From Phycomyces nitens (lineage: Eukaryota; Mucoromycota; Mucoromycetes; Mucorales; Phycomycetaceae), in NCBI GenBank assembly GCA_022702545.1, contig JAHRBC010000001.1, forward strand, positions 7,440,001 through 7,504,000: a stretch of 64,000 nt of DNA, in the 5' to 3' direction. The notes under the pieces were generated by a model that was given only the letters and a program-made list of their open reading frames with translations, did no database searches and was not told the DNA's origin. Made by a program: the position numbers and the translations under genes. Positions 34,468-47,117 of this stretch are shown here, piece by piece; the first letter of the stretch is position 1; every line of letters begins with the position of its first letter.

Positions 34468-37141
34468 TTCGATAAACCAATCATAATCACTTAATCGTCA
34501 AGGTCCAAGCAAGTTATTTTAATATCACCTAAAATTCTTAGATTAATGACGACGTAATGAAATTTTTACAGGGATGTATTCGTGTCAATAAATCCATGTA
34601 GTGTGATATCAGTATATTATAGGCAACACTCGGGTAATCGTAACACGTTTCCAAGATCAATTCTGCAAGTACAATATAAATATGCATGTACCTTTTACTA
34701 TCCGAGGAATTAAAAGTACTCATACATGCGGTAAATGCCTTTATAAAATAAAATAAAAAGTAGCTCACAAGTAATCAGCTCGCGTTTCTTCATCATCTTG
34801 ACGATCGGATTATTACAAAAAGTTAAGTGTTAAAATTTAAGCTAGACACAAAAGAAAAGAAAAGAACATGTAAGTCCCTTTCTTTTTATAAAAATATGGC
34901 CATCATAATAGTGTCATATGTCGAATCCTGTGACTCTTTTGCTCGTCTTTTGCTTTTGATGTTTTCTTTTCGTGTCTAGAGTCGGATTGATTTAAAGCCA
35001 TCATGACAAGTCTATAATAAGCATAAATCTATATATTTTCGGCTTAATACTTGCTCCTAAATATCACGTATAATAATTACGTATATTTTTATAAGCCTAG
35101 TGTCCATATTTACGATTCCAGAGGTATACCAATAGATTAAGCTTAATATGATATGTTTTAAGATTATATTATATATATATAAATACAATTTTCAAAATTA
35201 CTGATTTTACAAGTATAATGGCTAAAACATCTCTCGCATAGACCACCACGAGTAGTAGGAGTGATAAAGTCAAACGATTCCGACTTTTTAACAAGAGGGA
35301 ATTGGATTATATAGTACCAATCTTTCTTTCTTTCTTTTTGAATTGATCTGTAAACTGTTCTTGATAGCTCTTGTCTGGGTATAATCAATAACAAAAGTAT
35401 CAATATTCTATAAAGTTCCCAAGATGCTTTGTATTGCAATGTCCTTGGCAAATCAACAGCATTAGTTCTTTTACGCAGTATTTTAAAACATTGGGAATAT
35501 TTAAAAGAGCTGATCAGAGTAGTGTTTGAGATTATTTTAGTCCAAAGGGAATATAAAGCGAGCCAAAGCTTTATGCACATGTAAACAGAGCTCAAGTCAC
35601 TTTAAGACATGATCTTTCTCGATAGTAAACTGATATCTTAATCAATTCAATCGTCCTTGTCATTTTTTCACATATATAATAGGCGACCATTAATACTGAA
35701 ATAGAGCTTTTCCCACACACACACACATGCATTAACTTATTTCCGTTCCTTTAATTGCAACATCAAGTGTATTAATCTTCCAAGTGCACAAGATTACTTG
35801 AAGGTTTTTTTTTAAAAAAAAAAGATATTCTTTTAAAGAGACTTTTATACTTGTTGTTGCAACTCTGGGCACCGAAATAACATATACTTGGCAATTCTCG
35901 GCTGAGGATTTTTATTATATCCCAATTATATCCAAATCTTTTGCGAGTATTTAATACCATGAATATCAAGATCGTGAATTTTTTGTATATATATAGAGAG
36001 ATATTATGTGTAACGTCTTTTTGGGGAGTTATTTAATCAAAGGAGACCTTCCGCTCTAGTTCACCATAATATGGCTTGAAATTTCTTGTGCATCTTTAAA
36101 TGTTTCTGTTTTTCCATTATTTCCATAAATCATTTCCATACTTTCCGAATCTGAATCGGTATTTTCCTCGAATAGTTTATGGAATCTTGGAGAGAAACGA
36201 GCGGCGTAATTACCTCTAGTTATAATACGCCTTCTCAAACACCTCTTTCCAATCTCCAATGTTCACTTTATTGATTCTTGGCTTAAAAAGAAAACATTGT
36301 CAAGATTACCAAAATATTTTTGAGAGTATTTTGGAATATATGTACCTCTCACATTCTTTATTTGAATGTTTAATGATAATCACTTGGAGTCCTTTATATT
36401 CTTTTGAGAATATATTGCCCCAGTTTTTTCTAAACAAGGTACACTTTTGATGATTCCAATACTACTTTATTATTATACCATAAAAATGTATTACTGGTTT
36501 TCGCATTTTGAAGTAGCAAAGGTTCCAATCCTACCAACTCTTGGCAAAATGGCTTGAAATAAAATATTCACTGTTTGGATTTTTTTTAAAAAAAAAAAGG
36601 ATTTGTAAGAACATACAGAAAAGGAAATGAGTAGTTTATATCTGTGCAATAGAAGAAAACGAGGGATTTTGGCCTCAACTTACAAAACAATAACGGAAAA
36701 GAGTTTAATTGTCCTGGTATTGACTTGCCAAGTTAAAGTTGATTTTGCTCAGTACAATTCTTACTTTTGTCTAGATTATGCTTTTCATAAACTCAAAATG
36801 CCCATTGATTGACTTGAGTTCTAGGATACATATAGTTTAATATAACCTCAGTGTAGATGGGAAAATTATCCACTATAATATATGAATTTGTACCAAACCA
36901 CACTCTGTAATACCAAGAAGCAAAAAGATTGGGGTTGTACGAAACCAAGAACCAGCTCTATGCGCAAATTGGCCCTAGAGCCACTATAGAGTCTGTTGTA
37001 GCCGAAAAGTCAGGCTCTAACAGGGGCTTGGTTCTACACATTGAATAACGTTTATTAAAGTATAAGAGACATGCAAAGAGTATGTAGACAAACGTCAAAA
37101 GATTGTGATTTAGGACTTTATAGCCTATTCCTAGATCGTGT
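34468..37141. other. AT-rich intergenic DNA
   Basis: No supported gene. A 143-codon minus-strand frame at 35164-35595 and a 67-codon frame at 36056-36259 have no recognisable domain. T9A10 (35805-35823) and T8A11 (36580-36598) palindromes are present. An inverted pair of about 18 bp (CTAGACACAAAAGAAAAG against its near complement) flanks about 100 bp at 34842-34979. Confidence 0.45.
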
Positions 37142-39057
37142 TCAATAAAACATAAACACTTGAAAGTTTAGACAGTTTGCAAAGTCAGCTAGACAATCTG
37201 ACAGCAAGTGACGAATCTCTATTCCATAGAACGAACATGGTGTAACTGGTAACCAATGACTCAATAAAATACTAGAGGCTCTGGAAGCTAAAAAGTAGAA
37301 TAATAGGTGTACAGACTCCTCATAGTACCACATTGATTCACTATCACCCAAATAAATAAAAAATGAACTCGCTGTATTATATCCACTTTTTGTTTGACAT
37401 GGCATGTTTAAAAGCACATTAGTAGAGGCACACGGCATTAGATAAGATCCATATCTTATGCCAATTCTGGCATTATTCATTTGGCCTAAACGATCTGGGA
37501 TTGTCATGCAATGGCACTCGCCTACTTTAGCAAATGTCTTCCTCTTCTCTTTGTGGGTTGCAGAATCTAGCCTTTTAATATCTCTTGGGGTTACGATCAA
37601 ACACCAGAAGTTTCTTTTTATGCTCTTTGGATAGTCGACACTTGAAAATCTTTGAGAGTCCTTTTCACTTTTCAGCAAATGCAGTGTCTTTGTATGGCTT
37701 TTTTTGGACAATTGCTTTGGGTATAGTAGCTTTGGTTGAAATGTCAGCGTGAGGTATAAAGAGAAAATTTGAGGATAAGACCTTTCTGATAATCTGAAAG
37801 TTGTTGTTTTTTTTGGTTTACAAAATGGTGTGATTCGAATGAGAATAATAAGAATGTAGTGTTGGTATATATATATATATATATATATGCAATATATAGG
37901 AGTTTGAATATAATTGTTACTATATGGGGACTGTACCCTATGATTACACCATATTTTTACGGCTTTCTTTCACACAGTACATGTCGGGATGGCGAATCTT
38001 GAGCCGTGCAAACCATTTTGTCCAATAGCCTGATCGTAAATAACAGCCTAGATAAAAATGGCGTGTGGCTGGTAGCACAACGCCACACGATCTAGGCCCG
38101 GAACTAATAAATAATTGCGCTTGTATTTTCACCCCCCCCCCCCCTCCCTTTTTTTTGTTTGTTAAACTGAGATTCACTATATAAAATAATTTTCGAGATG
38201 TCTGCCATCTTGAGTGTTACTGAGGAGCATTATGAGTTTTGTGATAGTGAATATTGAAATCGTTGTATTGCTCGCGAAAATCTTTGACACTGACACTAGA
38301 TCTATTTACAGTTTTATAAAAATCGGAATTATGGTTAAAAATGGTTATCTTGTCAGAGCAATATGGTCATATGTGTGCTAGAGATATTAATAAATCAAGA
38401 GAGACACTCAAGAAGTCGATGGGTGTCTAGAACACTCTACATAGAGAGCAAGACGACCTTTTGGGAAACCACATATACCTACCAAAGTACTGACAAAGGG
38501 TATCTATATAATATTGCTTTTGCGTAAAATGTAGCTGCGGCAGTGACTTGGTTGCCATGGTGTTTTAGTAGGAAATTAAGGGACGTCCAAAATTAACAGT
38601 GCTGAGCACTCAATTTGTGCCTTTGCCCAAAAAAAAAAAAGTGACGTTTCATATATTGGATAAATATATTTTGTTTCTTCAATTTCTCTGTATGCTGGTT
38701 CTTTATCTTTAATACTTGATGCAGCACCCTGTTTCTAAGAAGCAATTGATATTAATCCCTACCACACACTAATAGCTCCACAAAAGCTCAATTAAATACT
38801 AGGTTATTATTTATAGCAAGTAACAATAAGCCATGTATCAATCTTTTTTAAAAAAATAAGGTTTAATCTAAATTAATATACTTTTTTGTTGTTGTTTATA
38901 ATTGTCTTGGCAACGGCTCTTTATTTTTATTCTTTTTTTCTTTTTTCAAGTCATGTTATTTTTGACTCAAGACGAGAAATTCACAGGGTGTATAGACAGC
39001 TAGCATGCGTCAAAACACAATGATACACAAAAAGTATAAATACGAACAAACCGTCTT
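37142..39057. other. Intergenic DNA with one long open frame
   Basis: The minus strand is open for 189 codons at 37711-37142 but does not begin with ATG, has no domain that I recognise and no clear exon partners; it may be a gene or transposon remnant. A TA repeat lies at about 37866-37888, and a C13 run at 38132-38144 is followed by a long T run. Confidence 0.4.
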
Positions 39058-40053
39058 TTATTGATTATTACCCTGAGGGTAGACTTGGGAGATCCTTCTT
39101 TTCTCAGGATAACATACATGAATCTTCAGGGAATGAGGGCGAGAGTAATGACGACTACATTTTTTACATTGGACGTTATTGCTTCTGTCGTGTTTTTGGA
39201 TATGCCTCTTCAGATCGGGCTTACGCTTGCCCGCATACGGACAACCCGAAAGATTGCACTTGAAGGGCTTTTCTGTTTGGTGAACTGTTTGGTGGGATTT
39301 AAGCTTGTGCTTGTTGTTGAATGTAGCATTACAGTTAAGATAAGGGCAAACAAGTCGAGGTTCATTTTTTGTGGAAGGCATGGGTATAGGAAGCTGTGAT
39401 GACTGTGGAAGATGAACAGTGCTTTCATCATTGCATAAGGATATAGAGTCATTTTCCTCTACATAATTGAGGGTATGTTATTAATTTGCACCAAATCTAT
39501 CTACCCATAATGTAATCATACAAAAAAAACGCTTTTTTGTTTTGTTTAGGGTAGAGATTATTCAAGAAGTACCTGTCAGGAATTCGTTTTCGTCGGTATT
39601 TTTCTTATAGGCCATAAAGCTGTAAGCATGGAGATCTTCGTTTGGGATACTAGGTAGTGTTATATCAGATGGTACATTAAAGAAAGTGGCATCTTGAGTG
39701 AGCCCCAGAAGGGGAAGGAGAAGGGGAGGGGTCGGTGAATACAGCAGACTGTTGTTTGTTGGTACACCTTGGAACATATTTGGATTTGCGATATACAGGG
39801 GCGGCAAGTCATTGGCGGTATCTGGGCTCTTTTGGTCAGGGACGTGTTCTAATAGAGTCTTGATGGTTTGTGGAAATAAGAACGAGCTCATTATCCTGGT
39901 AGCGAATTCAAGACGTCCTGGATACAAATGGTCTGCGAACGAGGCCTCGCAGAGGAGTTCGTACACCTTTTTCAAGTCAACATTGGTTGTAATAAAGAAC
40001 TCTTTACTGTCAGGAGAATTGGGTTGAACGATTCCGACACATTTCTCTTGCAT
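39058..40053 (-). CDS. C2H2 zinc-finger transcription factor B
   Basis: Two exons, 40053-39573 and 39458-39058, give 293 residues. The 114-nt intron has GT-AG ends and in-phase joining (…EFLT then EENDSIS…). The N-terminal region is acidic and hydrophobic with a Pro/Leu-rich stretch (SPTPPLLLPLLG). Three C-terminal fingers follow: CPYLNCNATFNNKHKLKSH, CNLSGCPYAGKRKPDLKRH and CKKCSRHYSRPHSLKIH. The third ends in His-Val-Cys rather than a normal His-x3-His pair. A start at the ATG at 40053 was preferred because earlier in-frame codons are not ATG. Confidence 0.85.
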
Positions 40054-42402
40054 TTCTTCGCAAAACAAAGTGTATCAAACAAAGATACGAAGAAAAAAAA
40101 CGATACTTGAGATGGTTATATAGATGTATATGAATATTCTTATGGTAATTTCAAGCCGTTAATCAGGTAACATAAAAATAATAATAAAAAAAAAGGCTCA
40201 TACGTAGAATGAACTTGGTCCTTTACTCACCGTAAAACAGTGGCTACTCTTTCCTATATGAATTAGGTTAATTAACACACACATAAAAAAACTTTATGTT
40301 CATAATATTTAATAGCTTGGTTATCTATACGCGTCTATTACAACAATATATATCCCAAGAACGTTGGGGGAAAAGAAAGAAAGATTACTTTTGAGCGGCA
40401 CGTAGAACGTTGTACTATACTCCTCTTTCCAAAACTATAATTTGTTTTGTTTGGTATTATTGTATTTGCTTTATAAGTTAGAGTAGAGCCTTGATAATTA
40501 GTATAATAGGCTCTGTTTCCCGGTTTACTGATGGGTAAATAAACACAAGAGAATGATGTGGGGCTGCTTATTCAAAAGATTACAGCCCGGGATTGAATCC
40601 GTCATTCTTTTTCTATTTTTGGCTGGTGAAACCAACGCCAATATGCGTGGCTTATTAGAAAAGTAAAAGAGGTGACCATTATTTACTTTAAAGATCGTGG
40701 TAAAAGAAGAAGAAGATGAAGAAGAAGAAAAAGAAAATCTCAATTTTACCAAACTGTCTTTGTTTGAATTTTACCATATTTTGCACATTTTAATCCTCCC
40801 GACTAAAACTAAGATGCCTTTTATGGAAGGTTCAAAAATAGCTTTTATTTTTTAAACTGATACGGTGGGCGTGGTGGTTGGTGGCCGCCACCTTGAAGCA
40901 GAAGGCCAGGCGGAGTAGGGCGGAGTACGAAGAAGGAGAAGTAGAAGACTAGGTGTAAAGGCAGAGGAGGCCATAACAGAGGAAGTTTGGTGAAGAATAA
41001 TAAAGTATCTCTTTTTACCTCGTTAAAATCACTTTTCCTATTTTCTATATTTTGACAACTGATTCCTATCCCCATACGCCTAGTCATAAATATTATTTGA
41101 CGCATCCCAACCCTTACTGAGTGCAGCTCTATTGTCTTGACAGATCCTGACAGTAGTTTATTGTCCATTGTTACCACGCCTCCAATTGGAACAACAGCTA
41201 TTGCTAGCTAATAACCCGGCTATAAACCCTAGATAACTAGAGTGTCCTTCCTCATAATAGACCCGTAACTAGTTACTTTGCCCAACTCAAGTGCCCTACA
41301 TGTCAAAACCAAGTATAAATACGTGGTTGCTAGGTAAGGATCTCTTACATGTTATATAAAGAATTCTTGACTTACCAAGGACAGATGTGGGCCACCACCT
41401 ATGAAGGGAGTTGTATAGGTAAAAAGAAAATAGTAATTAGAACATTATTGTATAAAATACTTTTTACCATTAATATATTGACAGAAAGTGTAGACAGTCG
41501 TTAGCCTGAAAAATCATAAAAGACTAGATAAATAAAAGATGTAAAAGTCAATTAAATTATTGATATGATAGATCTTTAGAGATGTTCAACTTGCATTGAC
41601 TGTTTGAGCTCATGATCTTGAATAAAGCAACATCTACGACATGATTGTATCAGATTCGCCAGATTCCTTTATAAAATGAAAAAGGACCATACGACATTAA
41701 TAAGTGTTGATAGTGAAAGAAAAGCAAAAACAAAATTATGGCCAGTTAATAAAGAGGACTGCAAAATATAAAGTATGTTGTAGATGATAGTTCTTTGGTA
41801 AATAACCATAAAGGTATATGGAATATGAGTTTGCTACAAGAAAAAATGTTGAATTATTTGGTGCTCATGAGTTCATCCTTTGTTCCTCGAGACCTTTGGG
41901 TGTTTCTAAACATTCATATTGAAGAATATAAAGATATTTTCTACTATATTGATCTGTCCAAGTTTAAGAGTATTATACTCTTGAGATAAATCTAATATGT
42001 ATACCTAATCTCCAAGATTTACTTGCTCAATACCTATATTCTTATTACTCTTTGTAAAATCTTCTGCTTCATTTTTCATCGAGCGTATTTCTGGTAGATG
42101 CTTTATAGTGTATTAACATAAGCAAACAATAGTTCCAGAGGATTATATAGATCATAGGATTCAAGGTATTGTATTTATTGAAAGCATAAGTTTTTTTTTC
42201 TTTGGGTAGTGTAAAGGGACAGACTATGAGCTTTTAAATTATGATGATACATATGGTTGAGTGATGATGATTATGTTGACAGGTTTGTAGATGAATGAAT
42301 GTGGGTGAATATATAAAAAAATGTGAGGGGTTACTTGACAAAGTTACATTATAATACATAAATACAGAGGTATACAAAACATAGGAATAAAGAGTTGTGG
42401 GA
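40054..42402. other. Intergenic DNA
   Basis: No supported gene. A 110-codon minus-strand frame at 40845-41177 ends in a Pro/Gly-rich stretch without a domain. A GC-richer patch near 40560-40650 has a degenerate tRNA-like T-arm (GGGATTGAATCC) but no fold. Confidence 0.45.
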
Positions 42403-43230
42403 TTATCTATAGACGTTACAGGCATTCCGTGTCTTGTTATGGGAAGTCAAGGCATCTTTTCTTGGAAAGGTCTTGTTACATTTGGGGCATGTGTGAGGTC
42501 GTTTCTTGGTGTGTATATGAGAATGGCGTGTAAGATCATGTTTTCGTTTGAAAGCAGATCCACAGTTTAACTCTGGGCATATATGTGTCTTCAATTTTGA
42601 ATGAGTATCCATGTGGGATTTTAAGCCATATTTGCGAGAAAAAGAGCTATTGCAGCCCTGTACAGCACACTTGAAAATATAATCGGTAGAAACCCCAGAA
42701 GAATAGAGGACATCCGTAGGAAAGGGTATGTTCTCCGAGTAACTGAATACATGTTCTGGACTTGATACGTTTGAGTAATCAGGAAGTAAAGGACTCTCTA
42801 GCGAAAGGACTTGAGACTGCGGCGACAAAGAAGGCACGGAATCTTGATCGGTGTACTCCCCATGACGATCTGAATACGATGAGACATGGGCCGAGGAGAG
42901 TACTGCCAGGTACGATGAGATGGCACTGTAATTGTAGAACGTGCTTTCTGGACAGTCGTATTGAAGATACTCTAAAAAGGAGGTCTCCTCTTGCCTGACT
43001 TGGCTGGGTGGTCGAGAGTGGGGAATATCGGTCAGAGCTCCAACACTCTGTGCTCTGGGATCTCCAGTAAACATGGATGGAATAATGCTAGAAATCAGAA
43101 AATCCATGTCGGCCTGAAGCCCAAGAAGTGGGCTAGACACTTGTTTGAATCCAAGATCATTTGGGAAGAAAGAATCAAGGATACTCTCGTTCATGGAGCC
43201 AAGTTGGAAATCAAAATGGTTAGAATCCAT
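42403..43230 (-). CDS. C2H2 zinc-finger transcription factor C
   Basis: Intronless, 275 residues, ATG at 43230. The N-terminal two thirds is Ser/Pro-rich and presumably disordered (a likely activation or regulatory region). Three C-terminal fingers follow: CAVQGCNSSFSRKYGLKSH, CPELNCGSAFKRKHDLTRH and CPKCNKTFPRKDALTSH. The third has a longer spacing to its last ligand, a Cys (HNKTRNAC). The second finger, FKRKHDLTRH, closely matches FKRKSDLTRH in gene A, pointing to common ancestry. Confidence 0.88.
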   Translation of the reverse strand: MDSNHFDFQLGSMNESILDSFFPNDLGFKQVSSPLLGLQADMDFLISSIIPSMFTGDPRAQSVGALTDIPHSRPPSQVRQEETSFLEYLQYDCPESTFYNYSAISSYLAVLSSAHVSSYSDRHGEYTDQDSVPSLSPQSQVLSLESPLLPDYSNVSSPEHVFSYSENIPFPTDVLYSSGVSTDYIFKCAVQGCNSSFSRKYGLKSHMDTHSKLKTHICPELNCGSAFKRKHDLTRHSHIHTKKRPHTCPKCNKTFPRKDALTSHNKTRNACNVYR

Positions 43231-44051
43231 TGGGGGTATATTGTTTTATAGCTGTTAAAATCAATAAAAAAGAAAAATGGGTGAGTTATGGGTGAAAAGG
43301 TAGATTATAGACATTATATATATAATAATAAATCCCAAATGGTTTTTTATTCCAAGACTCTCTGCTCATCATCAAAAAAACTCCGCCATATATTTTAGAA
43401 ATATGGACGGCAGTATAATTATACTGTATTCGTGAAGAATCATAATTAGAATGCAAGCCATCTTAAGTGACTCTTTTGTAGCCAAATAAATGATATCATT
43501 CAATATTATGAGCCACAATGCCTTTTTTATTTATTTATTAAAGCCATATTATATTCGACTGTTCTGGCTAAATAGCACTCTATTGTGCTCAGGACCATCT
43601 TGACTGTCAAAGAATAGAGAGAGAGAGAATCCGAGTTGCAAGGACAACTTGTTTCTATTCCTTCTTTTTGCAGTGGTAAAATGAGTCAGTCAATTAGAGT
43701 GCTCCTCTTTCTAAAATAATACATCAAACCACAGTATTCATGAAGACTCTTATTTCCATATATAAATGTATTCAATCTCACGGGCCGAAATCAGTGAGGA
43801 GGAGGAGGAGGAGGAGGAGGAGGAGGAGGAATATATCCTGGACCAATTATAACCGATGCCTTGAAGAGTCGTTTTAACCTTTTCAATACCTTTCAAATAT
43901 ACTGGAATTTAACCAAGGTTTCCTCATTACCATAAATTGAAGATATAGAGAACAAAAGTACATTCAATTCTTTTTATATAAAATATATATATATATATAA
44001 ACTTCATATCTATAAATACACTACATTATGTTATTGATTTATGTACAACTG
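43231..44051. other. Intergenic DNA with a GGA microsatellite
   Basis: An uninterrupted run of about 12 GAG/GGA triplets lies at 43795-43830, and a TA run near 43984-44000. No gene is present. It lies between gene C's promoter and the 3' end of F-box gene 3. Confidence 0.6.
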
Positions 44052-45992
44052 TTATACTCCATCTATTATTGCCTGCCCAAAAAGTCCTTGTATGTCATAT
44101 TGGTCTATAGATTTGCATCGTAATGTAATGTATCCCTCGGAAAGGTCCTTTTTCCAGTACTCTCTTGTCACCAGGCCATCCTCATCTCGTTCGATATCAG
44201 AGTGGCCAAAACAGCAGTCCTGGGATTTGGCTTGAAAAGAGCCAAAGTACTCACACGCCGTCTCAACTTCATCTTTCTCAAGTATCCGAACTTCTTGGCT
44301 GGAAACATTGTCGGTGGATCCAAGGCATCGATGGAACCAAGTGGTATCTTTGGCTATTGGGGGCTGTGGGTGTGGAGAGGTTGGTGGGGATGTTGGTAAG
44401 ATAGCATGGAATTCTACAAGCTCTTCAGGAACTGGTGGGCTGGTATGTGTTTGTTCGATTACAAACAGCTGTATCTGATGGTATCCATCTGTATCGTCGG
44501 TGCCGTCAAAGGGGGTATATTCGCACTTTTGGGAATATAGCAAAAGGTTGTGTAGCCTTAGGGTTTCCAAGTGTGTAAACGGCATGTCGAGCAAGAGGTT
44601 TCCAGTTTTCAAGCAGATGTTTTGTGATATGCGCAAGGTGGCAAGCTCGAGGTGCCGGAGCTGCTGACAGCGAGACGAGAGATGGCTAAAGATTGCCAGG
44701 TTTACTCTGACGGAAACAAGCTCAAACACTTGAAGGCCGTGGGGTTGTGGATGTTTTGGTGCAGCATGGTTTATGGAGCTTGTGCCGTTTTGAAGTTTTA
44801 GTTTCTGGAGATTAACACAGTTGTCCAAGAGAACATTTAGTTCAAAGTGGTTGTAGAGGAGGTTGATGCTGAGGTTGACCAGGCAAGGAAAGGTGCCAAG
44901 CGAGATTGGTGCCATGCACAGATAGGCATCAGATGTATAGAATTGGAGTTGGAGAGTCTTGAGGGTGTCTGAGCAGGTCTGGCTGCACTCTCTCAGGATG
45001 GTTTGTATTTGGTAGGGTGCAATGACTTCTCCTCGTACATGGTATTCTAGCTGGGCAAGCGACGCACCAGACTGTCGAAGCTTCTTCCAAAACATCGTAT
45101 GTAGTCTTCCTTCATCTGAAATCTCCTCGATAATGGCTTTTTTGAGGTGAGGAAAAAAGGAAGGTAGGGATGGAATCATCTTCATGGCCAGACCCATGGC
45201 CGCATACATTGTGTCCGTCATTCTTTCGTGTGCAGTATCATAGCCATAGAATATTTTCCATTCAAAGGTATGGATGTTTGGGTATTTTAGTGCGCAATAG
45301 TACAGCCACTGAGGGTCCATGGTCTCTCCAAACAGATGGACGGCTGCTAAGGACGGTGCACTCTTGGTGTCCTGGATCTCTAGGACATCGTTTGCAAGAA
45401 TAGGAGCTAGCGAGACCTTCATGCGTAGATACTCGAGACGCGGCAGTTTTCTGTGCATGGCTTCAAAGTCTCTCCAGGTGTAAAGGTACCGGCCAACACA
45501 CACACCTTCGGACATGTCTAGATATTCAAGGCAAGGCAGAGAGCCTAATACGTCGAGAAAATAGGTCTCTAGATTCTTTTGTTCCAATCTCGGCAAGATG
45601 ATTTCTAAGCGTGTTAAAGATCCTCCCCAGTGACACCAATCGGTAACTCTTCCGAAATCGTTGCGACTCAAGCTCTTGTCTTGGATCGAAAGGGACTTTA
45701 TGTGTGGAAAATAGTGTTGGAGGGCGAGTAGCTGTTTGCTGGTTAGGCGAGTCCATCCTCCCAGGACCATTGACTTGACACGATGACCGTTGGTTTTGAA
45801 CAGATTCTGATGATAAGCTGATGATTCATAAATCATGTCAATGTTCATACTGTTGATTTCAACGTTTGTCCACAATGAGTCCTGGAATGGACGTCGCCAT
45901 GATTTGCACACAGTTGAGCAGTTTAATTTGTCTTCTTGTGAAATTAAATGGGCAATAGTTGCGAGGATTTCAAAGGGGAATTGACAAAACAT
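44052..45992 (-). CDS. F-box/LRR protein 3
   Basis: Intronless, 646 residues, ATG at 45992. The F-box is at residues about 4-45 (FPFEILATIAHLISQED, STVCKSWRRPFQDSLW). Leucine-rich repeats follow, for example LPCLEYLDMSEG and CQQLRHLELATLRIS. A Pro-rich insert (SPPVPEELVEFH to PTSPPTSPHPQPP) precedes the C-terminal family module: EYFGSF, then WKKDLSEGYITLRCKSIDQ. It is presumed to be an SCF substrate receptor. Its closest relative in the window appears to be F-box gene 4, which shares the ITLRCKS/IRLRCKS tail and the LLDMPFTHLETL/CLDMPFTHLKRL segment. Confidence 0.9.
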   Translation of the reverse strand: MFCQFPFEILATIAHLISQEDKLNCSTVCKSWRRPFQDSLWTNVEINSMNIDMIYESSAYHQNLFKTNGHRVKSMVLGGWTRLTSKQLLALQHYFPHIKSLSIQDKSLSRNDFGRVTDWCHWGGSLTRLEIILPRLEQKNLETYFLDVLGSLPCLEYLDMSEGVCVGRYLYTWRDFEAMHRKLPRLEYLRMKVSLAPILANDVLEIQDTKSAPSLAAVHLFGETMDPQWLYYCALKYPNIHTFEWKIFYGYDTAHERMTDTMYAAMGLAMKMIPSLPSFFPHLKKAIIEEISDEGRLHTMFWKKLRQSGASLAQLEYHVRGEVIAPYQIQTILRECSQTCSDTLKTLQLQFYTSDAYLCMAPISLGTFPCLVNLSINLLYNHFELNVLLDNCVNLQKLKLQNGTSSINHAAPKHPQPHGLQVFELVSVRVNLAIFSHLSSRCQQLRHLELATLRISQNICLKTGNLLLDMPFTHLETLRLHNLLLYSQKCEYTPFDGTDDTDGYHQIQLFVIEQTHTSPPVPEELVEFHAILPTSPPTSPHPQPPIAKDTTWFHRCLGSTDNVSSQEVRILEKDEVETACEYFGSFQAKSQDCCFGHSDIERDEDGLVTREYWKKDLSEGYITLRCKSIDQYDIQGLFGQAIIDGV

Positions 45993-47086
45993 GATGATGG
46001 CGTAATGAGCGAGGTTGGTTCTTGATCTTGGAATACATTTAGAAGGCCAAGAACGGTTTCTCTCCCAAACTTTATTTATCGGTCCTACTTCTATGTCTCC
46101 TAAGCCTCCACGAACTCTAAAAAGCGTAAAGAACTTGTTTGAGAAAAGAAAAAAGAAGAAGGTTGCAAAGAACAGGCCAAAGCCATATAAACAAAGAATG
46201 AGACCAAAAAAAAAATCCTCTTTATATATATATACAAAGATATCGGTAAATGTGCCCAGTCATAAAAGATGTGGGTTACATACAGATATATAGCTAGTGT
46301 CTGATTACATGTAATGTAATGTAATTTATATTTTATTAATTACCTCTGGATTGTTCAACACACAGGCACGTAAATCGCCCCTTACAAACAGAAAGAATAA
46401 AGAGAAAGCAAAGGGTTATTTAAAGAGGTGTGTCTTGTTGACAATCATCTTGATTTATATACTCGAATATCCCAGTTCTTTTTATAGAAAAGACGCCATT
46501 AAGAGAGTTGTGTAGCCTTGGTGCTGAACACAGGTTTGTCTTGGTTTATCACCCTTTTAATAAATTAATAATAATAATATATATATGTATATGTATATAT
46601 ATATAACTTGTAGCCAAGACATGAGGACCAGATCCAGATCATGTACCAAAGTATCCATGGGAACAAGAAACAAGTATCTTGGCAATAAATCAAAGGGTTA
46701 TATTTAGAATAGGTAAATAGATTAATCTTATCAGATCTTTATTTTTATTTTATTTTTTACAAACAATTTTCTTTGTTTTATCTATACTCCAAAGCCTTTT
46801 TGAACGGCTATTCGAATGGTCGGTTGATCAGTTTCATAACTATAGTGATATATAGCGTGTATCACACAGGTTTTAGGATGAGATTATTGACCAATTCAAA
46901 AAGGCTACAATTCATTTCCTGGCTATTTGCAAAGGTTATATATATTGAATCTGAGATGTCCAAATCGTATTAACAAGTGTCCAATTGCAGAAAAGATTGA
47001 ATTGGATCAATCTCTTTCTATTTGTCTTGCAAATTTGTTTGTGTAGCCTGTCAAAAAACAAAAAACAAAACAAAAAAAACTCAAGC

Positions 47087-47117
<31 letters not shown>

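Noticed and set aside
35164..35595. 143-codon minus-strand frame as a gene
   Set aside because: Hydrophobic, low-complexity ends and no recognisable motif; likely chance or transposon debris.
36940..37040. Terminal inverted repeats of a small transposon (ACCAAGAACC and GGTTCT segments)
   Set aside because: Matches are short and imperfect and no target-site duplication is visible.
37142..37711. 189-codon open frame as a gene
   Set aside because: No ATG at its start, no domain, no convincing exon partner; kept only as an open frame in the intergenic entry.
40560..40650. tRNA or second SINE near GGGATTGAATCC
   Set aside because: Only a degenerate T-arm; no A box at the right distance and no match to the 3.7-kb SINE body.
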